DNA of 27,267 nucleotides from JAAETI01 sp964195945 (GTDB lineage Bacteria > Actinomycetota > Acidimicrobiia > Spongiisociales > UBA5794): positions 1 through 27,267 of the forward strand of contig CAXMRC010000062.1 of the NCBI GenBank assembly GCA_964195945.1, given 5' to 3'. The notes under the pieces were generated by a model. That model was given only the letters and a program-made list of their open reading frames with translations. It was not told where the DNA came from and ran no database searches. Below are positions 6,982-14,855 of this stretch, in pieces. A program made the translations under genes and the position numbers. The first letter of the stretch is position 1, and every line of letters starts with the position of its first letter.

Positions 6982-9199
6982 GAGCGTCGCTCCTTTGTTG
7001 TGCAAGATGTTCAGATGATGAGTGAACCCACCATGTTTCGCCGCCTGCTGCGGCAATGGTTCTGAGCAGAGTGGATCGAACACCATCGATCATGGCTCTT
7101 GTCAGCTCCTCCGGTCGTTCTACAACTTGATGGCGGCTGTAGGCGGCGTTGACGGTGTCGTCGCCAATTCCGATACCAAGAACCGTGGTGCCGGTTTTCT
7201 CGGACTCCTGCACCGACTCGGCCAGTGCCTGCACCGACCCGCGAGTCATTCCGTCGGCTAGCACCACCAGGATACGGGTCGATACGTGACGGGCGGCGAG
7301 TCGCTGCGCCGCATAAATGACATTGAACTCGTCGACATTGGCTGCCTTGTCAAACATCGAAACGGGGGGAGCCGTCTCGGGATTTCTACGAGCAGCTTGG
7401 TTCGCCTCGCGCGGTGAAGCTGCCATGTAAAAGAGACCGGCCAGCACGTCCTCGTGACGCCGCCAGCGGTCATCGAACGGTTTGAGCAGATAGTGGTTGA
7501 CGGTGCGTGTGAGACGGTCGGCCGAGCCGCTGTGGGATCGGCGGAGCCCGCCGGTCGCCCCGAGACGCCGCTCGGTGAAGCTTCGTTCGGTGTCGTCATA
7601 GGAGGCGGCGAAGGACCGATTGAAGACGGCCACCTCGAAGTCAATCTGCAGTTCGTTGCACAGCATGGCCAGCGACCACGCTCCCAACGATGCCGCAGCG
7701 AGCGCCCATGGTGCCTTGCGGACACCCTCAACCTTGACGGGCTGCAGCATGGATGCTGAGCCATCGACGAGCAGGCTGACCCCATAGCTACGCCGGCTGG
7801 GTAGGTCGCGACGCTCGAACATCCGCTCATAGAGACCGGCACCCAAAAGTAGCGCCGCATACGGCGATAGATCTCCAGCATCGAACCCGGAACGCAGCCC
7901 ACGCCGCTGGTTGGCGAGAAACAAGGGGTAGAGCTCACCGGCGACGCGGCGTTGCACCACCCCCCATTGGCGAGCTGCGTTCTCGAGAAGACCACGGCCT
8001 TCGACGGCGAAGTCGCGGAACTGGTCAGGAAACTTGCCGACCACAAGCTTGCCCGATTGGCCGGTCGGAAGGTATATGGAAGGAGATTGGGATACGCGAA
8101 CTAGCTGCTCCGTTGCCGGATCTCCCGCCTGATCAGCGTTCCCTGCCTTGCCGTGCTCGGCGGAAACGGATTGTGCAGCGGCGCGCGTCTCGTCGTACGA
8201 GTCCGCATCGCGCAGCGGCGGCGTCACGATGCGAACTGCGTCTACGGAGTCACTGATCGCGGAGCTGTCGTCCTCGTTTTTGGCGGCCTTGACCGTACGC
8301 GAGTCAGTCTGTTGAACCTGGTGGGCGAGACCGTGGATGCGAGCTACCTCGAGCAGTTGAAGGGCGAGACCGCCAACCGTCCACGGGTCGCTGGCATCGG
8401 TGACATCGTCAACGAACGGCTGAGCGTCATCAAGTGCCGCACCGACGTGAGGTGGCAGAATTCGCTGCAGTTTCTCTTTGCCGGCGTAACCGCCAACCAT
8501 CATGAAACATGCGAGAGCATATTGACCAAGCGGACGGGCTTCCTCCATCCCGCCGGGCATTGCGGCAAGATAGAGATCAGAAAGAACCGAGCGCACGCCG
8601 CCGAAGCCGTCGAGCAGGACCCGCTCTTGGCGGGCGTCCTCAAGCGAGAAGAAGAGTGCTTCTGCCGCGGGACCACCAACACTGCTGATGGCATCGAGGA
8701 GAGCGACCGGTTGATCCTCTGGCGACGACGCTGTCGGCTCGAGGCTGGGAACGTCAACGATGTCCTCGGTGTCTTCATCCTCAAACAGCAAAGGAGACTG
8801 GGTCGGGAATGCGATCTCGATCTCCTCTGGTTCTTCGGTTGTGTCGCGATCCTCGCGGTGCGCCAACCAGGAGCGTGGTATCGGCCGCATCTCGTCGAAA
8901 TCAGAAGCCAACAGGTGAACGACCTCGTGGAGGGCTGAGGTCAGAGCGACTTCGGCAGGAGTGACCGGAGCACTGCGCGCATACGCAGCCTGGAACACCC
9001 CGGGGTCCAGGACAATTTCGTCCTCGCTGCCCGACGCCTGCGAGCCCAGCCGCACGATGAGGTCTTCTTTGCCTGCGATGGCTCTGGCGAAACGCGTAAT
9101 TGCGGGTGCGACGCGCTGATAGCGCGCCACAACTGCCTCAATTACCCGATCCTCGGGAGGCAGAACTTCATTGAGTACAGATTGATCTCGGCCGCGCAT
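6974..9199 (-). CDS. Zincin-like HExxH plus VWA domain protein (CobT/DUF2201-like)
   Basis: The 741-residue protein has an N-terminal domain with H91-E-V-V-H95, a zinc-peptidase-type HExxH. About 90 residues later comes SLEDARQERVLL (185-196), whose Glu could be a third ligand. A variable acidic/polar linker (about 295-375) follows, then a VWA domain with an intact MIDAS D479-G-S-A-S483 and a later LVVLADG (645-650). This matches the CobT / DUF2201 class, in which a putative metallopeptidase-like domain precedes VWA and a MoxR-type AAA partner is encoded next door. No cobalamin genes are in view, so cobaltochelatase is not assumed. It is the first cistron of an operon with AAA and yajQ. Upstream of the ATG there is only GACAAT 9 nt away as a possible -10 box. 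No signal peptide; probably cytoplasmic. Confidence 0.82.
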   Translation of the reverse strand: MRGRDQSVLNEVLPPEDRVIEAVVARYQRVAPAITRFARAIAGKEDLIVRLGSQASGSEDEIVLDPGVFQAAYARSAPVTPAEVALTSALHEVVHLLASDFDEMRPIPRSWLAHREDRDTTEEPEEIEIAFPTQSPLLFEDEDTEDIVDVPSLEPTASSPEDQPVALLDAISSVGGPAAEALFFSLEDARQERVLLDGFGGVRSVLSDLYLAAMPGGMEEARPLGQYALACFMMVGGYAGKEKLQRILPPHVGAALDDAQPFVDDVTDASDPWTVGGLALQLLEVARIHGLAHQVQQTDSRTVKAAKNEDDSSAISDSVDAVRIVTPPLRDADSYDETRAAAQSVSAEHGKAGNADQAGDPATEQLVRVSQSPSIYLPTGQSGKLVVGKFPDQFRDFAVEGRGLLENAARQWGVVQRRVAGELYPLFLANQRRGLRSGFDAGDLSPYAALLLGAGLYERMFERRDLPSRRSYGVSLLVDGSASMLQPVKVEGVRKAPWALAAASLGAWSLAMLCNELQIDFEVAVFNRSFAASYDDTERSFTERRLGATGGLRRSHSGSADRLTRTVNHYLLKPFDDRWRRHEDVLAGLFYMAASPREANQAARRNPETAPPVSMFDKAANVDEFNVIYAAQRLAARHVSTRILVVLADGMTRGSVQALAESVQESEKTGTTVLGIGIGDDTVNAAYSRHQVVERPEELTRAMIDGVRSTLLRTIAAAGGETWWVHSSSEHLAQQRSDAHA
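6990..6996 (-). promoter_or_regulatory. Shine-Dalgarno sequence fixing the AAA gene start
   Basis: AAAGGAG on the minus strand lies 8 nt upstream of the ATG at 6981 and inside the end of the VWA gene. It favours this start over an in-frame ATG 35 codons upstream that would overlap the VWA gene deeply. Confidence 0.7.
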
Positions 9200-9274
9200 A
9201 GACCGTTGATTGTCTCACATGCGTCAAGTGGGTTCTGGCGACTCCTGGTGGTGTGTCGCATAAGTAGCGCCAGG

Positions 9275-9299
9275 GTGTCTCCGAGGGCCGGAGAGACAC
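9275..9299. repeat. Inverted repeat between the VWA gene and arfB
   Basis: GTGTCTC (9275-9281) and GAGACAC (9293-9299) are perfect 7-bp arms around an 11-nt loop, in the 154-nt divergent gap. It lies 76 nt from the VWA start and about 40 nt upstream of the arfB -10 box. It could be an operator or an RNA hairpin. The remainder of the gap holds only the promoter elements listed. Confidence 0.4.
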
Positions 9300-9339
9300 G
9301 GTGGTTATTGGTGCGACGTACCACTAGATCCGGGGTGGG

Positions 9340-9345
9340 TAGGGT
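9340..9345 (+). promoter_or_regulatory. -10 box for leaderless arfB
   Basis: TAGGGT lies 8 nt upstream of the ATG at 9354. There is no Shine-Dalgarno sequence, so a leaderless mRNA is likely. Confidence 0.5.
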
Positions 9346-9353
9346 TCGGCTCT

Positions 9354-9782
9354 ATGGATGACTTGCGTGTCAACGCCGATCTGGTGATACCTGCCGCGGA
9401 GCTCAAATGGCGGTTCGATCCGTCCGGTGGACCGGGTGGTCAACACGCCAACAAGAGCGCAACTCGCGTCGAGGTGTCGTTCGATGTGCAATCGTCCACC
9501 GCCTTGAACGAACGATCCCGAGCCATGGTTCTTGGCAATCTCGGAACCGACGCAGCCGATGGTGTAATCGCCATCCAGGTCGGGGAGTCGCGTTCACAAT
9601 GGCGTAACCGCCAAATCGCGCGCAGGAGGCTCGGTGAGGTGATCGACAGGGCGCTGCGACCACCGCCGCCGCGACGGCGGGCGACGAAACCAACCAGGGC
9701 ATCTCGGGAGCGCAGACTGGCCGGGAAGCGGGCGCGGGCGGAGACGAAACGCATGAGAAGGAACCCAGGGGATCTCGACTGA
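9354..9782 (+). CDS. arfB: Alternative ribosome-rescue factor ArfB (peptidyl-tRNA hydrolase YaeJ)
   Basis: The 142-residue protein matches ArfB in length (E. coli 140) and plan. A short N-terminal class-I release-factor catalytic domain carries G28-G-Q30 in PSGGPGGQHANKSATRVE. A lysine/arginine-rich tail (about 105-138) follows, which inserts into the empty mRNA channel of stalled ribosomes. ArfB binds the A site of ribosomes lacking a stop codon and hydrolyses the peptidyl-tRNA ester. Release factors RF1/RF2 are ruled out because the codon-recognition domain is absent. The gene appears to stand alone, divergent from the VWA operon, and the M16 gene behind it has its own -10 box. Confidence 0.93.
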   Translation: MDDLRVNADLVIPAAELKWRFDPSGGPGGQHANKSATRVEVSFDVQSSTALNERSRAMVLGNLGTDAADGVIAIQVGESRSQWRNRQIARRRLGEVIDRALRPPPPRRRATKPTRASRERRLAGKRARAETKRMRRNPGDLD

Positions 9783-9837
9783 CCCGGTGTCGCTGGGTGC
9801 GCAATGATCGTACGGCGCTGAGAAATGCACGTGCCTC

Positions 9838-9843
9838 TATCAT
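9838..9843 (+). promoter_or_regulatory. -10 box for the leaderless M16 peptidase-dapB operon
   Basis: TATCAT lies 7 nt upstream of the ATG at 9851. It supports this start over the in-frame GTG/ATG region at 9797. Confidence 0.55.
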
Positions 9844-9850
9844 TCCGCCG

Positions 9851-11101
9851 ATGCACTACGACCTGACAACACTCCCGAATGGTCTCCGGATCATTACCCA
9901 GCAGATGCCTTCGGTTCGATCTGTCGCCATCGGATGCTGGGTAGATGCCGGCAGCCGCGACGAAGAACCGATCGAAGCAGGCGCCAGCCACTTCCTCGAA
10001 CACCTCTTGTTCAAAGGCTCAGACCGGCTCTCTGCCCGTTTCATCTCCGAAGCGTTCGATGCAGTCGGAGCCAGGAACAACGCCTTCACCAGCAAGGAGT
10101 ACACCTGCTTCTGGGCTCGGCTGCGCAGCGCCGACCTCCCACTGGGTGTTGACGTGCTGGCTGAAATGCTGCAGCGCCCCGCATTTCGACAAAGCGAAAT
10201 CGACTCGGAACGTCACGTGGTCCTTGAAGAGATCAACATGAACGAAGATGATCCGACCGATGTGGCCCATGAGCAATTCGTCACCGCTCTCTGGGAAGGC
10301 CACCCCTTGGCACCGCCGATCCTCGGAACCCCCGAATCGATCAAAGGCATGACCAGAGAGACGATCCATAACTACTGGCATCGGCGCTACACGCCAAAGA
10401 CGACGGTTGTCGCCGCCGTCGGCGATCTTGACCACGAGGCCCTGGTCGCTCTGATCGCTGACCACATGGGAGATTGGGAAGGCCCCGCCCTAGATCGCAA
10501 ACCGGTCATTCCGACCGTCAGCCCGCGAGTAAGAATTCGTCGTCGTGACACTGAGCAGTCCCATATCGTCTTTGGAACCGAAGGCCTGTCACGAGGCGAC
10601 GATCGTCGTTTTGCGGTGACGGTCGCCAACCATGTTCTCGGCGGCGGGATGTCATCCCGGCTCTTTCGTGAGATTCGGGAAGATCGGGGCTTGGCCTATG
10701 CAGTTCAGGCCTTTCGGATGCCATTTCTCGACACGGGTGCCGCAGCCATCTACGTAGGCACTACGCCAAGCCAAACTTTCGAGGTGCTGAAGTTGGTGCG
10801 TACCGAACTCGACAAGGTCATGGCCGACGGCATCACCGTGGATGAACTTGAACGTGCCAAGGGCAACATCAAAGGTAGCCTTGCCTTGTCGCTCGAAGAC
10901 ACGAACGGGAGAATGACGCAATTGGGCCGTCAGGAGTTGACCGGAGTGGAGCATCTCAGCGTCGATGAAGTGGTTGCTCGTATCGAAGCTCTCACAAACC
11001 AGGACATCCTGGAAGCCGCCCGCACCGTCTACTCAGGACCATACGTGCTCGGGTTGGTTGGCCCGTTCGAAGAATCTGAGTTTGCGGAGCTGGTGCAGTG
11101 A
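9851..11101 (+). CDS. M16-family zinc metallopeptidase (PepR / processing-peptidase-like)
   Basis: The 416-residue protein has the inverted zinc motif H47-F-L-E50-H51. The third ligand falls in the EEINMNEDDP stretch (about E127). The second homologous half contains the RGLAYAVQAF segment that corresponds to the substrate-binding R/Y motif. These are the features of M16B peptidases, clam-shell enzymes that degrade or process short unstructured peptides. In many Actinobacteria the same gene (pepR in mycobacteria) sits just upstream of dapB, as here. The start at 9851 is where family homology begins (MHYDLTTLPNGLRII). No signal peptide, so it is likely cytoplasmic. The stop overlaps the dapB start by 4 bp. 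Confidence 0.92.
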   Translation: MHYDLTTLPNGLRIITQQMPSVRSVAIGCWVDAGSRDEEPIEAGASHFLEHLLFKGSDRLSARFISEAFDAVGARNNAFTSKEYTCFWARLRSADLPLGVDVLAEMLQRPAFRQSEIDSERHVVLEEINMNEDDPTDVAHEQFVTALWEGHPLAPPILGTPESIKGMTRETIHNYWHRRYTPKTTVVAAVGDLDHEALVALIADHMGDWEGPALDRKPVIPTVSPRVRIRRRDTEQSHIVFGTEGLSRGDDRRFAVTVANHVLGGGMSSRLFREIREDRGLAYAVQAFRMPFLDTGAAAIYVGTTPSQTFEVLKLVRTELDKVMADGITVDELERAKGNIKGSLALSLEDTNGRMTQLGRQELTGVEHLSVDEVVARIEALTNQDILEAARTVYSGPYVLGLVGPFEESEFAELVQ

Positions 11102-11859
11102 CCAGGGTTGGCGTCTCCGGAGCTGCGGGGCGAATGGGCAAGCTTGTCGCCGAAACCATTGCCTACGCAACCGGATTTGAGCTGACCGCACTGTACGACC
11201 CCAACGCCAACGGAGCCGAGGTTGCTGGGCTCGAGGTCTCCGAAACGCCAGAGGTCATGGTGGACGCCGACGTAGTCATTGAATTCACCAACCCGGATGT
11301 TGTTATGGACAACCTGCGGCGATGGCACACGCTGGGCCGACATACTGTTGTCGGAACGTCAGGATTCGGTGAAGAACGTCTCGCCGAACTCGACTCGTTC
11401 TGGGGACCGGGCACAGCCAATTGTCTCGTGGTCCCAAATTTCTCGATCGGTGCGGTGGTGATGATGCGTATCGCCGAGATCGCCGCGCCACATTTTGATG
11501 CCGCAGAGGTCATCGAAATGCACCACGACCGCAAGGCAGATGCGCCATCGGGGACCGCGATGGCGACGGCGCAACGTATCGCCAGGGCCGCCACCCAAAA
11601 GCGTGACGTCGCTAGCAAGGAACTTGTCGCTGGCGCCCGTGGCGCCGATATCGAGGGAGTGCCCGTCCATGCGGTGCGGCTTCCAGGGCTCGTTGCCCAT
11701 CAGGCCGTCATGTTGGGCGGAATGGGTGAGACCCTCACCATCCGCCATGACACAACGGATCGCCAGGCTTTCATGCCGGGTGTCGTGCTTGCGGTCCGCA
11801 AGGTCGCAGAACTGCCGCTTCCGGTGACCGTCGGACTTGATGCGTTGCTCGGGTTGTAG
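11098..11859 (+). CDS. dapB: 4-hydroxy-tetrahydrodipicolinate reductase DapB
   Basis: The 253-residue enzyme reduces 4-hydroxy-tetrahydrodipicolinate to tetrahydrodipicolinate with NAD(P)H in the lysine/diaminopimelate pathway. The N-terminal Rossmann motif GVSGAAGRMG (5-14) binds the cofactor. EMHHDRKADAPSGTA (140-154) holds the catalytic His142 and Lys146, equivalent to E. coli His159 and Lys163. A GTG start overlaps the M16 stop (GTGA), with GGAG 8 nt upstream, so translation is coupled. dapA, the preceding step of the pathway, lies about 2 kb downstream in a separate transcript. Confidence 0.96.
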   Translation: MTRVGVSGAAGRMGKLVAETIAYATGFELTALYDPNANGAEVAGLEVSETPEVMVDADVVIEFTNPDVVMDNLRRWHTLGRHTVVGTSGFGEERLAELDSFWGPGTANCLVVPNFSIGAVVMMRIAEIAAPHFDAAEVIEMHHDRKADAPSGTAMATAQRIARAATQKRDVASKELVAGARGADIEGVPVHAVRLPGLVAHQAVMLGGMGETLTIRHDTTDRQAFMPGVVLAVRKVAELPLPVTVGLDALLGL

Positions 11860-11882
11860 GTCCCGCAACAGCTGCGCCCGCT

Positions 11883-11888
11883 TAGGTT
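11883..11888 (+). promoter_or_regulatory. Possible -10 box for the lipoprotein gene
   Basis: TAGGTT lies 51 nt upstream of the lipoprotein ATG, which, unlike its neighbours, has a clear Shine-Dalgarno sequence (AGGAG at 11929-11933). A leadered transcript with a 5' UTR of about 45 nt would result. No clear -35 box. Confidence 0.3.
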
Positions 11889-11939
11889 CCAATTCTGATC
11901 TGCCGAAGAGACTTCAATGTGTCCGATTAGGAGATCGTG

Positions 11940-12956
11940 ATGAGCCGTAGATTGTTGTTCTCCGTCGTGGTTATGGCCATGTTGGTCGCAGCCTGTGGCG
12001 CCGGTCCCGACCCTTCCACAGATGGGGGCGTAGTCACCGCCCAGCCACTGGCATACAGCCTTACCGGCGATCTGAGCCTGCGATACCACACAGACATGGA
12101 CACGGAGATCACTACGTCGTTTGGTGATGCCTTCAAGGCACTCGATCCGTCCCTGTCCTCGGACATGGTGACGAAGATGGAAATGGCCTTCGACACTGGC
12201 TACCGGATCGAGTCCGCCTCCGAACCCGGCACCTATCAGGTCACGATGACTCTTGACGGGATGGAGCTCGGGTCGGGCAGCGTGGACACGGGGGGAGAAT
12301 CATTCGATTTCTCGGATGTGCCCCAGGGCGAAGTGGACGCCGCTCTCGAATCACAGCTCTCTGAGGTCGTCTACGTGATCGATGCAAAGGGAGAGATTCT
12401 TTCGCTGAAGCTCGGTGGCCTCTCGATTGATGTCAATGCTCTTTTGGGTGGAACCTCGTCAGGTGGAATCTCAAGTGGCCATATGTTCGGTCCGCAGCTG
12501 CCAGATCATGACGTACAGATTGGTGATTCGTGGACGACAACGACGGAGCAGTCTCTCGGCGAGATGGACCCGATCGTCACCGAACAGACGCATACGATTC
12601 TGCGCGGTGAAGAACGCAACGGATTCGACACCTGGCTGATCCGCACCAAGGCGACAACCGGTGCCTACACCATCACCTGGGCTGATCTGCTGGCAATGGC
12701 AGAGGCCTTCGGCGGCCTGGAAGCAATGGGCATTGACGACTCGCTGTCGGAGTCGTATCAGATGTCGATGCGGTCGGCTCCGACCAGTACCACGACGCTC
12801 ACCTGGTTCGACCCGGACCGAGGGTTAGCCGTCGCCACCGACGTCACGACCAACATGGTCATGACCATCGAGATGGGTGGGCTCCCCGGTCTTCCCGGAT
12901 CCATGACGTTGGGAGTCGATGGCTACACCCACCTGCTGATGGAGCTCGTTCAGTAG
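11940..12956 (+). CDS. Secreted lipoprotein of unknown function
   Basis: The 338-residue product starts with two arginines, a hydrophobic stretch and the lipobox L-V-A-A-C19, so it should be lipidated and anchored outside the membrane. The mature part is acidic, Thr/Ser/Gly-rich and probably mostly beta. It has a methionine-rich C-terminal half (LLAMAEAFGGLEAMG, TNMVMTIEMGG). IDAKGEILSLK and WFDPDRGLAV are reminiscent of LolA/LppX-like or DUF6263-like extracytoplasmic barrels, but I do not recognise a family firmly. The ATG at 11940 is preferred over the GTG one codon earlier because AGGAG lies 6 nt before it. It converges on the thioredoxin gene. Confidence 0.8.
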   Translation: MSRRLLFSVVVMAMLVAACGAGPDPSTDGGVVTAQPLAYSLTGDLSLRYHTDMDTEITTSFGDAFKALDPSLSSDMVTKMEMAFDTGYRIESASEPGTYQVTMTLDGMELGSGSVDTGGESFDFSDVPQGEVDAALESQLSEVVYVIDAKGEILSLKLGGLSIDVNALLGGTSSGGISSGHMFGPQLPDHDVQIGDSWTTTTEQSLGEMDPIVTEQTHTILRGEERNGFDTWLIRTKATTGAYTITWADLLAMAEAFGGLEAMGIDDSLSESYQMSMRSAPTSTTTLTWFDPDRGLAVATDVTTNMVMTIEMGGLPGLPGSMTLGVDGYTHLLMELVQ

Positions 12957-12986
12957 ACCGGCGTGCGTGAGCCGCAAACCAGCCGT

Positions 12987-13832
12987 CTAGAACAGGGCGC
13001 TCGCCAGCTGCCTCCGGTAGGTCGTTGTCAACGGGTGGCCGTCTCCGAGGACTTCGAAAATGTCGAGGATCGCTTTGCGCGCCTCCTCTTTCTCGTCGCC
13101 TCCTGACCTGATTGCTTGCAGCAGGTGATCGAGAGCGGGCTCGTAATCGGCCCGTCCCGCTAGGGCAAGAGCGAGCTCAATCCGGACACTGGCATCGTCG
13201 GGTGCCGTCTCGAGACGTTGGGCGACCTCGGTGAGGTCCGCGGCTCCTGCGGAGCTCAGCCGAGCTGCGGACCGCAGCCTCGCGACCTCATCCGTTTCTG
13301 GAAGCCTGTCGAGGATGGCGAGCGCATCCTGATGCCTGTCCGACGTCATCATCAGCCCAGCGAGGCCGCTCCCGGCTCCCGGATGATCAGACTGCTCTTC
13401 CAGGACGGCGAGGAACAGCCGTTCGGCTGTCTCGAGATTGCCGGCGATGGCGGCATCACGGGCGCTTTCAACGACAACGTCTAATTCGGAGGGGAGAATC
13501 TTGCCGAGCCATTCCGTGACGGCGTTCTCCGGAAGCGCGCCGGTGAACTGGTCGACGGGGCCACCACCGGAGAACCCGATGACCGTTGGGATGCCTTGCA
13601 CATTGAATTGTGCTGCGAGTTCCTGGTTGCTGTCGACATCGACCTTGGCAAGGATGAAGCCGCCGTCGGCCTCGACGGCAAGCCTTTCGAGCATCGGGCC
13701 GAGCGTGCGGCACGGGCCACACCACTCCGCCCAGAAGTCGACAACGACCGGTACTTCGTGACTTTTTTGGAGAACTGTCTGCTGAAAGTCGGCAGCGGAC
13801 ACGTCTTGAATAAAGGGGCTGATGGATTCCAT
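12987..13832 (-). CDS. ybbN: YbbN/CnoX-type thioredoxin-TPR protein
   Basis: The 281-residue protein has an N-terminal thioredoxin domain with a full W37-C-G-P-C41 redox site and cis-Pro82 (GIPTVIGF). A helical TPR-like region (about 115-281) follows. This is the architecture of YbbN/CnoX, a chaperedoxin that protects and delivers folding substrates to GroEL. E. coli YbbN lacks the CxxC pair, whereas this one keeps it and could act as an oxidoreductase. The start at 13832 is where the fold begins and TATCCT lies 7 nt upstream. The longer frame to 14333 only overlaps dapA antisense. It is divergent from dapA. Confidence 0.88.
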   Translation of the reverse strand: MESISPFIQDVSAADFQQTVLQKSHEVPVVVDFWAEWCGPCRTLGPMLERLAVEADGGFILAKVDVDSNQELAAQFNVQGIPTVIGFSGGGPVDQFTGALPENAVTEWLGKILPSELDVVVESARDAAIAGNLETAERLFLAVLEEQSDHPGAGSGLAGLMMTSDRHQDALAILDRLPETDEVARLRSAARLSSAGAADLTEVAQRLETAPDDASVRIELALALAGRADYEPALDHLLQAIRSGGDEKEEARKAILDIFEVLGDGHPLTTTYRRQLASALF

Positions 13833-13839
13833 AGGAACG

Positions 13840-13845
13840 AGGATA
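13840..13845 (-). promoter_or_regulatory. -10 box for leaderless ybbN
   Basis: TATCCT on the minus strand lies 7 nt upstream of the ATG at 13832. No Shine-Dalgarno sequence. Confidence 0.5.
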
Positions 13846-13881
13846 GTTTCGTATGCAGAGTGTGTGGTCGTTGCCTCCCGC

Positions 13882-13918
13882 GGCATTCCCAATGCCCGCC
13901 GACTGCCGCCAGCCGGCA
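13882..13918. repeat. Two dyads in the ybbN/dapA divergent promoter region
   Basis: GGCATT-CCC-AATGCC (13882-13896) and TGCCG-CCAGC-CGGCA (13904-13918) stand side by side between the two outward-facing -10 boxes. They might be operator sites for one or both promoters; no known regulator motif is recognised. Confidence 0.35.
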
Positions 13919-13945
13919 ATAGCAGGAGGTATCTCGCTCCACTGC

Positions 13946-13951
13946 TAGCGT
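13946..13951 (+). promoter_or_regulatory. -10 box for leaderless dapA-rnj
   Basis: TAGCGT lies 7 nt upstream of the dapA ATG. An AGGAGG-like stretch further up (13922-13929) is about 30 nt from the start, too far to serve as a ribosome site. Confidence 0.5.
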
Positions 13952-13958
13952 TTAATCC

Positions 13959-14855
13959 ATGGATAATCGCCCGCAAGCCCCATTCGGTACCGTCTTGACC
14001 GCCGTTCTCACGCCATTCGATGAGGACGGCTCTGTCGACTACGGCGTATTTTGGAAATTGATTCGTCACCTTGCCGACAACGGCAGCGACGGTGTTGTCG
14101 TCACCGGCACGACAGGGGAGTCGCCGACTCTGTCGAAGCCCGAGAAGATTGCTCTGTTCAAGGCGGCCGTTGAAGCAGCCGGCGACCGGATGAAAGTCAT
14201 TGCAGGTACCGGTACCTACAACACAGCTGAATCGATCACGCTGACAGAACAGGCAGCTTCGGTTGGAGTCGACGCGGTAATGGCGGTCACGCCCTACTAC
14301 TCGAAGCCACCACAGGCAGGTCTGATCAAGCACTTCACCGCTATCGCAGAGGCCAGCGATTTGCCGGTGATGCTCTACAACATCCCCGGGCGCACCTCAA
14401 GGTTGATCGAGGTTCCGACCCTTGTCGAATTGGCTAACCACGACAAGATCGTGGCCGTCAAAGACGCAGTTGGCGACAGTGATTTCACCAACAGGGCGAT
14501 CAAGGAACTGCCAGAGGGTTTTGCGGTCTATTCAGGAGACGATGGCAGAACTAAAGACATCGTGTATGCGGGTGGCGTTGGTGTCGTTTCGGTTGCGGCA
14601 CACTTTGCGGGCCCGCAGATCCAGAAGTTGGTCGCGGCCGTCATCGCCGAAGACCACGACGAGGCGAACCGGATCCAAGAAGCGCTCAGCCCGCTCTTTG
14701 AAGCGATCTTCCTCGAGCCGAGCCCGATGCCGCTCAAGGCGGGGATGACTGCGCTGTGGGCCAACGTTGGCCAGCCACGTCTTCCGCTGATTCCTGCCTC
14801 TGACGAGACAACTGAGAAGGTGAAGGCGGCCTACGAGGTCGCTCAGAGCGTATGA
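13959..14855 (+). CDS. dapA: 4-hydroxy-tetrahydrodipicolinate synthase DapA
   Basis: This 298-residue TIM-barrel enzyme condenses pyruvate and aspartate semialdehyde, the first committed step of lysine/diaminopimelate synthesis. The Schiff-base lysine is K168 (VAVKDAVGD). The catalytic Tyr is Y140 and the substrate-binding Arg is R145 (YNIPGRT), and the hydroxyl relay sits in GTTGES (50-55). Length is typical. Its stop overlaps the RNase J start (ATGA), a pairing also found in mycobacteria and other Actinobacteria. Confidence 0.96.
   Translation: MDNRPQAPFGTVLTAVLTPFDEDGSVDYGVFWKLIRHLADNGSDGVVVTGTTGESPTLSKPEKIALFKAAVEAAGDRMKVIAGTGTYNTAESITLTEQAASVGVDAVMAVTPYYSKPPQAGLIKHFTAIAEASDLPVMLYNIPGRTSRLIEVPTLVELANHDKIVAVKDAVGDSDFTNRAIKELPEGFAVYSGDDGRTKDIVYAGGVGVVSVAAHFAGPQIQKLVAAVIAEDHDEANRIQEALSPLFEAIFLEPSPMPLKAGMTALWANVGQPRLPLIPASDETTEKVKAAYEVAQSV

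Noticed and set aside
8153..8938. 261-codon plus-strand frame
   Set aside because: Antisense to the HExxH and linker part of the VWA protein gene; no recognisable protein family.
5488..9199. Cobaltochelatase CobS/CobT assignment for the AAA/VWA pair
   Set aside because: No CobN or other cobalamin genes are in view, the AAA Walker motifs deviate from CobS, and the VWA protein has a DUF2201-like zincin motif, so only a family-level resemblance is claimed.
13833..14333. N-terminal extension of the ybbN frame by 167 codons
   Set aside because: The extension runs antisense through dapA, has no homology to thioredoxins, and a -10 box plus ATG fits the start at 13832.
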